A stretch of DNA of 64,000 nt from positions 1 to 64,000 of the forward strand of contig CAKQWM010000002.1 in assembly GCA_934278995.1 (NCBI GenBank), in the 5' to 3' direction. The DNA is from an uncultured Clostridia bacterium. GTDB taxonomy: Bacteria > Bacillota > Clostridia > Christensenellales > Borkfalkiaceae. A program made the position numbers and the translations under genes. A model generated the notes under the pieces. That model worked only from the letters and a program-made list of their open reading frames with translations. It ran no database searches and was not told where the DNA came from. Below, in pieces: positions 8,701 to 16,654 of this stretch (its first letter is position 1; each line of letters starts with the position of its first letter).

Positions 8701-9672
8701 CTATAAATTGTTTTGTTCTTTGCTGAAGTTATATCCGCAGGATTTTGCGATTTTACAAAGGGCGGTTCCGTCGAGCAGAACGAAATATTTGCTTTTATAA
8801 GAGTTTACGAATTTTACGGTGTCTTTATGGTACTTTGCGTTAGTTATAAACACTCCTTTCAGAGCGGTAGGGTGAGCGGCTAAAACGCCTACGAATTCTC
8901 TTACTTCGCATAAAGGTACGTACTTATCCTTTTTTGCGATATGTTTTACCTGTAAAATAACGATGTTTTTCACACCGAACAAATCTTCGTATTCTACGAT
9001 TCCGTCGATTCCGTTGTCGTTAGGTCCGTCGGTGTTTTCCGCAACCACGTTTTTATAACCGTTTACTGTAAACCATTTTTGCAAAAGAGCCACCGAACGG
9101 TCAACGAGTTCTTCGTCGGATAAGGCGTCGAAAACTTTTTTGACGTCGTTTACGGTTTCTTGTTTTTTAGGGGCAAAAAGTGATAACGTTCCGTTCTTTT
9201 CTTCTATTTTTCCCGCTTTTTTAAGTTCGGAAATAATTCTGCCGGTATCGCAACGGGCAACCTGCACGGTAACGCCGCGTTCTTTCTGGACAAGGAAGGA
9301 ACTTACTTCGGACAAAAGTTGAGGGCGTTTACAGGCTTTTTTCGATAAAGTATCGAGAACGATTTTTTCTATTCTGTTATCGCGTTTGACGCTTTCGACT
9401 GAAACCTCGGGCTTTTCCTCCTTCAATTTTTGCAGTACTTTGTTTTCGTCCTGCGCGATATATTCGCTTGTAATAAGCAAATCCAACGCGTTGCCGAAAC
9501 GGCATTTGGACGCGTTGAAAACGCCGCCGGGACTTTTATCGGACAATTCCTTTTTGGATAAATGCAAAGACTCTATGCACTTATCTATTAAAAGTTTGCG
9601 CGGTACGTATTTTTTATTGAAGTTAAGCATTATCAATTCTTTTGCTTCTTCTATAGAGATTAATTTATCCAT
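8701..9672 (-). CDS. Mrr-like restriction endonuclease protein
   Basis: A 323-residue protein whose C-terminal third matches the Mrr-type PD-(D/E)xK nuclease fold: Asp223 in NGIDGIV followed by Gln241-Val-Lys243 (ILQVKH). The first ~170 residues look like helical or winged-helix DNA-binding material. Mrr-type enzymes usually cut methylated DNA, but no methyltransferase adjoins this gene; the one further along sits on a separate AT-rich island. It begins one base after the stop of the GH3 glycosidase gene and so is likely co-transcribed with it, an odd pairing. Confidence 0.75.
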   Translation of the reverse strand: MDKLISIEEAKELIMLNFNKKYVPRKLLIDKCIESLHLSKKELSDKSPGGVFNASKCRFGNALDLLITSEYIAQDENKVLQKLKEEKPEVSVESVKRDNRIEKIVLDTLSKKACKRPQLLSEVSSFLVQKERGVTVQVARCDTGRIISELKKAGKIEEKNGTLSLFAPKKQETVNDVKKVFDALSDEELVDRSVALLQKWFTVNGYKNVVAENTDGPNDNGIDGIVEYEDLFGVKNIVILQVKHIAKKDKYVPLCEVREFVGVLAAHPTALKGVFITNAKYHKDTVKFVNSYKSKYFVLLDGTALCKIAKSCGYNFSKEQNNL

Positions 9673-9673
9673 A

Positions 9674-12037
9674 TTATTTTTGTTTTTTGATTATTTTCGA
9701 TAGACCTTTGAAAAAATGACCGTTGCAAATTTCCAAAAAGCCTTCCGCTTGTCGCATATTGAAATTTAAAAAACTTATAACCGTTCTTACGGGGGCGTCT
9801 GCCGGAAGATACACGTTATGCGCCTTTTTGTGAGGAATTTTATCGACTTTTTTCAGTTTTTTCGCAAAATGTCTGCCTAACAATCTCGGAATAAACCCTT
9901 TTACGTAAACAAAATCGGCAAGGGTAGTGTTCATGTCCGCTATTATGCGGTTCTTCTTATAAAAAGAATAATCCTCACGTTCGATTTTTTTGCCGTAAAG
10001 CCTTTCAAACTCGTCCTTGGTTACGTCTTTAACGTAGCCCGAATAATAAGTAGGGATATCGTCGCGCCTTACTTGTTTTGCCGTTCCCGATATTAAAACC
10101 GAAACAGATAGTCTTACGTCCTCGGAAGATGCGGCAACGTAAATTTTATAGTTGCCGGCTTCTTTTTCAAATCTTCCCGTGTCGGGGTTATAATATCTGA
10201 AAGTGTATTCGTCGAAAGGCACCGTAACGGTTTTTTCTTCGCCGGCTTTCAGAAATACTTTTATAAAACCTTTCAGTTCTTTAACGGGTCTGAATATTTT
10301 ACTTTCGGGTTTGCCGACGTAAATCTGACAGATTTCCGCGCCGTCGGTATCGCCGACGTTTTTCACCGTAAAGGTTACGCCCTTTTTGTCCGCTTCCGCT
10401 TTGGAATAATCAAACTCGGTATAACTTAAACCGTAGCCGAAAGGATATAAAACGGGGGTTCTGGTCTTTTCGTAATATCGGTATCCCACGAAAATGCTTT
10501 CCGAATATTCCGAAGTAAATTTGTCGCCGAAATGATTTTTACTCGGCACGTCGTCGTAAAACAAGGGAAAAGTTTCCGTAAGTTTTCCCGACGGGTTCAC
10601 CGCGCCCGATAAAACTTCCGTTATCGCAACGGGACCTTTTTCGCCGGCGAGGGGACAATACAACATAGCGTTACAGTCGTTCAGCGAAGATAAATCGATT
10701 ACGGAACCTGCTATAATTACCACCACGACTTTTTTAAAACGGCTTCTAATCGACCTATAGGCGGATATTTGCTCGCTTGGAAGGCTTAAAGACGTTCTGT
10801 CGCGGCCTTCCGATTCGTAATGGTCGTTATACCCTGCGAAAAACACGGCGATTTCATCTTCTTCCGGAAGATACAAGGGCGTTTTTTCTCGTTTTTTTCT
10901 GTTTAAAAAACCCGTATGAAAAGTATTTTTTACGTTTAAATCGAGATCGTTTACTTTATCCGCAAGATTTTCTTTTTTGTACGGATTGACTCTTGACGAA
11001 CCTCCGCCCTGAATTACCGTGTCGAAAAGCAAATCGCCTATAAAAGATATCGGATCGAAATGGTTTAACGGAAGAGTTCCGTCGTTTTTCAAAAGAACCA
11101 CCGATTCTTCCGCCGCTTTTTTGGCGACCTGAAGATTATATACGTATTCTACGCCGTGTTCGCCGGCTTTCCCTGACAAATTGGCTTTTTCCTGAAGCGA
11201 TATTATTCGTTCGGTTGCTTTGTCGAGAGATTCGGTATCTACTTTTCCTTCGTTAAAGTCGGCGCGCAGTTTTTCTTCAAAATATTCCGAGTGGGGCATC
11301 ACGAGGTCGGATCCCGCGTTTACGGAAGCGGTAACGTCGTTACAACCGCCCCAGTCGGAAACGACTACTCCTTCGTACCCCCAACCGTCTCTTAAAATAT
11401 CTTTCAGTAAGCCTTTGTTTTCGTTGCTGTAAACACCGTTCACGCGGTTATAAGAAGTCATAAGCATTACGGGGTTGGCTTCTTTTACGGCGATTTCAAA
11501 GGGCGTAAGATAAATTTCGTTAAGCGCTCTTTCATCTACGACGGCGTTTACGCTCATGCGTCTGTATTCCTGATTGTTTACCGCGAAATGTTTAACGCAG
11601 GCACCCGTTCCGGTTCGTTGTATGCCGTTTATCATCGCCGAAGCGAGTTTTCCGGATAAATACGGATCCTCCGAATAGTATTCGAAGTTTCTTCCCCCAA
11701 GCGGATTTCTTTTGATGTTTACGCCCGGTCCCAAGACTACGTGTATTTTGTTATACGCCGCTTCTTCGCCGATCGCTTCGCCGATTTCTTCGATGAGTTC
11801 GCGGTTCCACGTGCAGGAAAGCGCCGACGCCGTGGGATAGCATACCGCTTTTTTGCTCGGACCGAGGGCTATTTTTTCAGGGGCGGTTTCTATTCTCAGA
11901 CCGTGCGGACCGTCGGCAAGGGTTACGGGTTTGATATCGAGGTGTTCGAATCCGTAAGTATTCCATTTGTCTTTGCCGTTTACGATTTTAATTTTTTCTT
12001 CGTTACCGAGTAAGGAAACGGTTTCTTTTACGCTCAT
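9674..12037 (-). CDS. Beta-glucosidase-type glycoside hydrolase, family 3
   Basis: A 787-residue GH3 enzyme. It shows LADGPHGLR, GRNFEYYSEDP, the KHF motif (Lys149-His150), the catalytic nucleophile Asp228 in VVVSDWGG, the (E/D)GRDR-LSLP region of the second domain, and a C-terminal fibronectin-III-like domain (EICQIYVG...ELKGF.KV.L). There is no signal peptide, so it probably hydrolyses imported beta-glucosides or related oligosaccharides in the cytoplasm. About 100 C-terminal residues are rich in Lys and hydrophobic residues and have no clear match. A good promoter lies upstream at 12071-12099. Confidence 0.92.
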   Translation of the reverse strand: MSVKETVSLLGNEEKIKIVNGKDKWNTYGFEHLDIKPVTLADGPHGLRIETAPEKIALGPSKKAVCYPTASALSCTWNRELIEEIGEAIGEEAAYNKIHVVLGPGVNIKRNPLGGRNFEYYSEDPYLSGKLASAMINGIQRTGTGACVKHFAVNNQEYRRMSVNAVVDERALNEIYLTPFEIAVKEANPVMLMTSYNRVNGVYSNENKGLLKDILRDGWGYEGVVVSDWGGCNDVTASVNAGSDLVMPHSEYFEEKLRADFNEGKVDTESLDKATERIISLQEKANLSGKAGEHGVEYVYNLQVAKKAAEESVVLLKNDGTLPLNHFDPISFIGDLLFDTVIQGGGSSRVNPYKKENLADKVNDLDLNVKNTFHTGFLNRKKREKTPLYLPEEDEIAVFFAGYNDHYESEGRDRTSLSLPSEQISAYRSIRSRFKKVVVVIIAGSVIDLSSLNDCNAMLYCPLAGEKGPVAITEVLSGAVNPSGKLTETFPLFYDDVPSKNHFGDKFTSEYSESIFVGYRYYEKTRTPVLYPFGYGLSYTEFDYSKAEADKKGVTFTVKNVGDTDGAEICQIYVGKPESKIFRPVKELKGFIKVFLKAGEEKTVTVPFDEYTFRYYNPDTGRFEKEAGNYKIYVAASSEDVRLSVSVLISGTAKQVRRDDIPTYYSGYVKDVTKDEFERLYGKKIEREDYSFYKKNRIIADMNTTLADFVYVKGFIPRLLGRHFAKKLKKVDKIPHKKAHNVYLPADAPVRTVISFLNFNMRQAEGFLEICNGHFFKGLSKIIKKQK

Positions 12038-12070
12038 AGTTTTACGCCCGCAAATATTACTTTCAGTGAT

Positions 12071-12099
12071 ATTGTAGCATATATTTCAAAGGTTTACAA
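12071..12099 (-). promoter_or_regulatory. Promoter for the GH3-Mrr genes
   Basis: Read on the minus strand: TTGTAA (12094-12099), a 17-base spacer, and TACAAT (12071-12076) preceded by TGC, an extended -10. It is suitably placed before the GH3 start. Confidence 0.75.
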
Positions 12100-12188
12100 G
12101 GCGAAAAGGGATTATTAAACGCAAAGAAATCAAAAATCGCTAAAATATTTTTAAAATCGCCGATATACGCGCTTTTTTGTTTTTCCCG

Positions 12189-12217
12189 TTGACAAATGCG
12201 AATAATTATCATATAAT
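12189..12217 (+). promoter_or_regulatory. Strong promoter for the FakA-C-like gene
   Basis: A consensus -35 TTGACA (12189-12194) and consensus -10 TATAAT (12212-12217) with a 17-base spacer. The next gene starts about 30 bases downstream with GGGAGG in front. Confidence 0.9.
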
Positions 12218-12250
12218 AAAAACGCTTACTAACTACAAAGGGAGGTAATT

Positions 12251-12508
12251 ATGGAAGAAACCGATTACAGATACGATACGCAACTTCTGATAGAGGGTAA
12301 CGATCTCGACGAGGAAAAAATCAAGGAATATTTTGAAAAAAACTTTAAAGGCGATTGCTTGCTCGTCGTCGGCGACAGCGACCTTATCAAGATTCATTAT
12401 CACACTAACGAGCCGTGGGACGTTTTAAAATATTGCGCGTCCATAGGCGAAATTTACGACATCGTCATCGAAGATATGGTAAGACAAAGTTTCGGGCTTG
12501 ACGGATAA
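12251..12508 (+). CDS. Stand-alone FakA C-terminal-like domain protein
   Basis: An 85-residue protein resembling only the last domain of fatty-acid kinase FakA (DAK-phosphatase-like proteins). It has YDTQLLIEG, the GDCLLVVGDSDLIKIHYHTNEP signature and IEDMVRQ near the end, where FakA has KVHVHTN and IENMREQ. The kinase and middle domains are absent, and nothing upstream encodes them. GGGAGGTAATTATG and a consensus promoter argue for a real, well-expressed gene rather than debris. It is followed after 10 bases by the YhhN gene, suggesting a lipid-related setting. Confidence 0.75.
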   Translation: MEETDYRYDTQLLIEGNDLDEEKIKEYFEKNFKGDCLLVVGDSDLIKIHYHTNEPWDVLKYCASIGEIYDIVIEDMVRQSFGLDG

Positions 12509-12518
12509 AGGAGAATAA

Positions 12519-13220
12519 ATGAGTTTAAATATCTCTCTCGTTTTATGCCTTATATTGTCGGGCGCCTGCCTTGTTATAAACAGACCTTTTTTGGAGGCGT
12601 CGGAAAAGAAACAAAACGTACGGGCGTTGTGGCTTAAACTTGCGGCGTCGCTATGCTTTATGGCTATAGCCGTCGTATCGCTTTTTACCGAAAACGTCGG
12701 ATACGACCGTTTCTGGCTCGTTGTTGCTCTCGGGTTGTTTTTCGGTTGCGTAGGCGACGTATTGCTTGCTTTCAGGCATATTTTTAAAAAGCATTACGAA
12801 TTATGTTTTACCGTAGGCGCCTTGTCTTTCGTTTTAGAGCATCTTTTGTTTATAGGCTACTTCGTTTACATAAACGAAAATATCGTGCCTGTCGCTACTT
12901 TATGTTTTATCATAGGTTTTGCTACGGCAACGTTCGTTCTCGCAAAGACGAGGGTAAAAGGCGGAAGGCTTCAGATAGGTTTATACGTGTATATCGCAAT
13001 AGTTTGTCTTATGTGCGCTACCGCCGTGGCAACAGCCATTAAATTGCCGTCCGTCGGAAGTTTAATGTTTGCGTTGGGAAGCATTTGCTTCGTCGCAAGC
13101 GATACGACCATTTGCGTATATAACTTTTCCGAATACAAAGAGTTTAAGTGGATGATACTTCTGCATTATCTGTATTATCCCGCGCAACTACTTATCGCGC
13201 TTTCCGTAATGTTCGTGTAG
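12519..13220 (+). CDS. YhhN family membrane protein (lysoplasmalogenase-like)
   Basis: A 233-residue protein with about eight membrane segments, fitting the YhhN/TMEM86 family. The family features seen are GDVLLAF after the third segment, the late SDTTICVYNF region, and the terminal HYLYYPAQLLIALS. Family members hydrolyse the vinyl-ether bond of lysoplasmalogens. Plasmalogens are common in anaerobic Clostridia, so the role is plausible. AAAGGAG precedes the ATG. Confidence 0.8.
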   Translation: MSLNISLVLCLILSGACLVINRPFLEASEKKQNVRALWLKLAASLCFMAIAVVSLFTENVGYDRFWLVVALGLFFGCVGDVLLAFRHIFKKHYELCFTVGALSFVLEHLLFIGYFVYINENIVPVATLCFIIGFATATFVLAKTRVKGGRLQIGLYVYIAIVCLMCATAVATAIKLPSVGSLMFALGSICFVASDTTICVYNFSEYKEFKWMILLHYLYYPAQLLIALSVMFV

Positions 13221-13274
13221 TTGAATTAAAAAGGGTGATGGATAGCACTTTTTAAATTAACATGATAAAATAAT

Positions 13275-13310
13275 AAGGAACAATGCAAATTAAAGCAAAG
13301 TTCCTTTTTT
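13275..13310 (+). terminator. Terminator between yhhN and the R-M island
   Basis: AAGGAAC and GTTCCTT arms followed by a T run. It separates the plus-strand genes from the convergent restriction-modification genes. Confidence 0.8.
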
Positions 13311-13318
13311 GTTACTAT

Positions 13319-14803
13319 TTAAAATATATATTTAGTGAAAATTTCGTTTAACTCATTTATGTGTATTACATTATTATCTTTTTTTAAAATATTATATATT
13401 TCAATAATTTTGAATTTATCGTTTAATGATAGTTTCGTTATATCAAATACTAATGAATTATTTAAATCATTTGGCTCAAATTTATTTAGTCCTTTTCCAT
13501 ATTCTCTTTTGTTGAATTTTAAAATTTCTTGAGCTACAGGCGTAATTAAATAGCAAAAAAAGACTGTAACAAAATCATCAACAACATTATTAACAAAATA
13601 AACACCATGAAATGTCGCTAAATTTTTTATTTCTGCCTCATTTCTTACAATTTTTAATTTTTCTCGACTAAATACAGAAATTAATATGGGCGCAACTTGT
13701 TTTTTTTCTATAGAAAACCATGGATGTCGATGTGCTACGAGGTAGGATTCATTTACGCCTGAATTTTCGCCATATTGAATATAATCATAATCAAATTGTG
13801 TAGAAGCTTTTGTTCCATCAAAAACAAACATGCTCTTATTTTTATCAATTAATTGTTTAATGTAATCATTCGTAATAACGTATTTATCAATATAAGGAGC
13901 TTTGGTAATACATGGAACACATACTTCTTTGCTTAAATGTAATTTATCTATTTTTTTCTGCGTTAATGTAAAGAAACCATTGTTTCCGGTTGCAATCCCC
14001 CTTTTTACAATGGCAACAGAAGAAAATTTAACCAGATTATTATACTTGTTATTTTGTTTATCTTCAAAGTACTGAGACCATTTTTTCTTCGCATCAATAT
14101 TTTCTATATTGAGAGTTTTAATTGCACTATTATTAAAAGGAAATTGCAATTTATTGATACTATCTATGCTAATGAAATCGACATTTTTGTTGTTAGTTTT
14201 TTCTAAGCATAAAATACATGATGTTGTCATTGCATCACTAAAAATTTTTAAATTAGAATCGAATTTTATGATATGTTTTATTATCTTTAAATCTAAAAGA
14301 TATTGTTTTACAATTTGTCCGTAACCTGTGTTAAAAAATTCATATGGAATAATGTAGCAACATCTGCCGCCTTCTTTAAGTTCATTCACACTTTTAATCA
14401 AAAAGTATATATAAGAATTGCTATAACCACTTAATTTGATTCCATATTTATCTCGAAACAATTTATTATATTTTACTCTATTTGGAATTTGTTGAAATTT
14501 ATTATAAGGGGGATTGCAAATGATAGAGGAATATTTTTCACTTGAAAAATAGTTAAGATAATCTGTTTTATGTAAATCAAATGCGAATTCGCATAATTCA
14601 TTTAATTTGTCTGATGTTTCATCATCAATTTCAAAAGATGTCATTCGTATATTTGGGCATATTTTTTTACTTTCCAACAAGAAAATGCCCAACCCAACTG
14701 CAGGGTCAAGCAATGTTTTGCTATTGTTCTGCAAAACCCATTCAGCCATAAATTTGGCAACGGGTTGTGGAGTGTAAAATTGTCCCAAATTATTTTTTTT
14801 CAT
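13319..14803 (-). CDS. N6-adenine DNA methyltransferase
   Basis: A 494-residue modification enzyme. LGQFYTPQPVAKFM and LLDPAVGLGIFL form the AdoMet-binding region, and NPPY at residues 97-100 is the amino-methyltransferase catalytic motif. The C-terminal ~230 residues probably form the target-recognition domain. Its ATG overlaps the stop of the endonuclease gene by one base (TAATG), so the two are translationally coupled. Codon and base use is far more AT-rich than in neighbouring genes, pointing to recent acquisition. Confidence 0.92.
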   Translation of the reverse strand: MKKNNLGQFYTPQPVAKFMAEWVLQNNSKTLLDPAVGLGIFLLESKKICPNIRMTSFEIDDETSDKLNELCEFAFDLHKTDYLNYFSSEKYSSIICNPPYNKFQQIPNRVKYNKLFRDKYGIKLSGYSNSYIYFLIKSVNELKEGGRCCYIIPYEFFNTGYGQIVKQYLLDLKIIKHIIKFDSNLKIFSDAMTTSCILCLEKTNNKNVDFISIDSINKLQFPFNNSAIKTLNIENIDAKKKWSQYFEDKQNNKYNNLVKFSSVAIVKRGIATGNNGFFTLTQKKIDKLHLSKEVCVPCITKAPYIDKYVITNDYIKQLIDKNKSMFVFDGTKASTQFDYDYIQYGENSGVNESYLVAHRHPWFSIEKKQVAPILISVFSREKLKIVRNEAEIKNLATFHGVYFVNNVVDDFVTVFFCYLITPVAQEILKFNKREYGKGLNKFEPNDLNNSLVFDITKLSLNDKFKIIEIYNILKKDNNVIHINELNEIFTKYIF

Positions 14804-15888
14804 TATATCTCAAACCCAAATAATTTATTAAATTCTTCCTTATTAATTGTTACAACACTATTTTTAAAAGTCACATAAAACAGCAACCTACCACGACCTA
14901 ATTCTTTCATTTTACTTGTATGATTAGGAATTTCAATTTTAGAAAGAATATTTTTGCCTCTATCTGCTTTAATTTTTATTGTAGTTTTGTTTTGATTTTT
15001 TACATCACTTTCAATAAAATAATCCTTTCCTTCTAAGTCCTCATTACATATTAAGTTCAAAATATCTTCATATGAAATGCCATATGCTTTGTCAAAAAAT
15101 ACTTGTAAATAGTAATGTGGAACATTATATTTATTGATCCAATTATAAACCACTTTTAAATCTTCGACCTTAGGAGTTATGCTCAAAAACGATCTTTTCT
15201 GAATATCACTTAAATTTTGTTTCATTTCTTTTAATAATCGTGATAGCTCTGTTAATTCTTCAGAACTTCTCCAAGATGGCGTTCTGTATGATAGCACGTG
15301 CATATTATCTTTGTCAATTTGAGAAACTATTTTAAATAATTCACAATCTTTTTTCTTTAACAATTCTGAAAAATGAGAGAGAATTATTGATTTAATTTTT
15401 AAGATATTATCCGTTGATGTTAGATGGTTCATTTTCATGAAAGAATTGTATTTATCAATTAAAAAAGAACTTGATCTAACTTCGACACCACATTTTGCCT
15501 TTGGGACTAGGTTATTTAATTTTTCTAAATCAAAATGGCTTATATTATATGTTTCATAAGGAAAATCTTTCTTTTCAAAAATTAGGACATCTGGTCTTTT
15601 TCCAACAGCGTCAAGCTCTTTTTGATAGTTTTCATAAAATTCCTCAAATCCAGCCTCGCCAGCTATTATATCTTCATCTCTTCCATATTTTACAGCCACA
15701 TAGTTTTTTGAAAAATTATTAATACCTTGAATAAAAGTTTGTTCCGCCCAATCACCCTGCTCTTTATTTGTTAAAAATTCAGAGGATACTTGTGATGGAG
15801 CGGGTCTTTTTTTTCTTTTAATACTTAAATCTATCAGGTTTTTATTAACGTTCTTGATTATTTCGTCAATTCTTTCTATATATTTCAT
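14803..15888 (-). CDS. Type II restriction endonuclease, possibly AccI-like
   Basis: A 361-residue protein upstream of and coupled to the methyltransferase gene. Residues 31-50 (SSEFLTNKEQGDWAEQ) recall the conserved N-terminus of AccI-family enzymes; this is from memory and the family call is tentative. A likely active site is Asp100 (KRPDVLIF) with Glu136-Val-Arg138 (CGVEVRSS), a PD-(D/E)xK variant with Arg in place of Lys. AAGGAG (complement at 15899-15904) precedes the start. Cognate methyltransferase, AT-rich composition and gene order all support a restriction enzyme. Confidence 0.75.
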   Translation of the reverse strand: MKYIERIDEIIKNVNKNLIDLSIKRKKRPAPSQVSSEFLTNKEQGDWAEQTFIQGINNFSKNYVAVKYGRDEDIIAGEAGFEEFYENYQKELDAVGKRPDVLIFEKKDFPYETYNISHFDLEKLNNLVPKAKCGVEVRSSSFLIDKYNSFMKMNHLTSTDNILKIKSIILSHFSELLKKKDCELFKIVSQIDKDNMHVLSYRTPSWRSSEELTELSRLLKEMKQNLSDIQKRSFLSITPKVEDLKVVYNWINKYNVPHYYLQVFFDKAYGISYEDILNLICNEDLEGKDYFIESDVKNQNKTTIKIKADRGKNILSKIEIPNHTSKMKELGRGRLLFYVTFKNSVVTINKEEFNKLFGFEI

Positions 15889-15898
15889 ATAAAGAATT

Positions 15899-15928
15899 CT
15901 CCTTATTCGGTTGGTTAAGATTATTATA
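15899..15928 (-). promoter_or_regulatory. Promoter and ribosome site of the R-M genes
   Basis: On the minus strand, TGCTATAAT (an extended -10; hexamer at 15923-15928) is followed by AAGGAG (15899-15904), ten bases before the endonuclease ATG. No good -35 is seen, which fits an extended -10 promoter. Confidence 0.6.
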
Positions 15929-16527
15929 GCATAAAAATCATCATTCTGTATCGAGATTTAGAAAAATAATGGAATAAACTTCAAACAAAATTTAATTATG
16001 GCGGTTTTTTGAAAAATTCTAAGACATAGTCCTGTGATATGGTTTTTCTGTTTTATAGCGGTTATCTCCAGTTTCTATCACATTTGTGTATTGCTAATTT
16101 CTTCATTAGGGTTCAAAATTCCGATTTCCGTTAAAAAATATTTAGCGTTATTGATCTTGCCAACTATGGGTTTTCTTCTGCTATGGATAAAAAAAAGATA
16201 TAATCATTCTTGCAATCAACGAAACCCACTATAAATATTATTTTTACATTACTTTCCAAAGTTTTGTATCTCCTGTTAATTTTTTTGTTTTTGATTTGTC
16301 TTTCGACGGGAACAAAAGTAAACAAAAAAAGTTAATTAATTTGTTAATTTGTGACTTTCGTCAAGAGGCTCTAATGATTTTTAGCATAAAAATCACTCAT
16401 AAAAACCTCGATGCATTTATTTTTGAAGAAAAGAGTTTTTTCGTTTAGGATACAATAATTTAAAAAGAATATTGAGTAGGTGAATTTACTTATTTAAGAA
16501 TCTTCTAAACCGCGAAATAGGCATAAA
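15929..16527. other. AT-rich gene-poor edge of the R-M island
   Basis: About 600 bases of low-GC sequence with no gene that I can support. A 66-codon frame at 16034-16234 would encode a two-segment hydrophobic peptide, but it starts with GTG, has no Shine-Dalgarno and may be chance. No inverted repeats or direct repeats marking the island boundary were found. Confidence 0.5.
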
Positions 16528-16567
16528 AAAGAGCATACTTTGAGAACCATCTTAAAATATGCTCTTT
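16528..16567 (-). terminator. Terminator between island and lipoprotein operon
   Basis: Arms AAAGAGCATA and TATGCTCTTT around a 20-base loop, flanked by A and T runs so it can work in both directions. It lies downstream of the minus-strand operon ending at 16655. Confidence 0.75.
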
Positions 16568-16654
16568 ATTTCTTAGAAGATACTGATAGTTTCAAACGAC
16601 ATTGATTAATCACCCGTCTCTTTCGGGGGATTGCCTCTTTTGTTCTGCTCGGTT

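Noticed and set aside
16034..16234. 66-codon hydrophobic frame beside the R-M genes
   Set aside because: GTG start, no Shine-Dalgarno, and AT-rich sequence favours chance hydrophobic frames.
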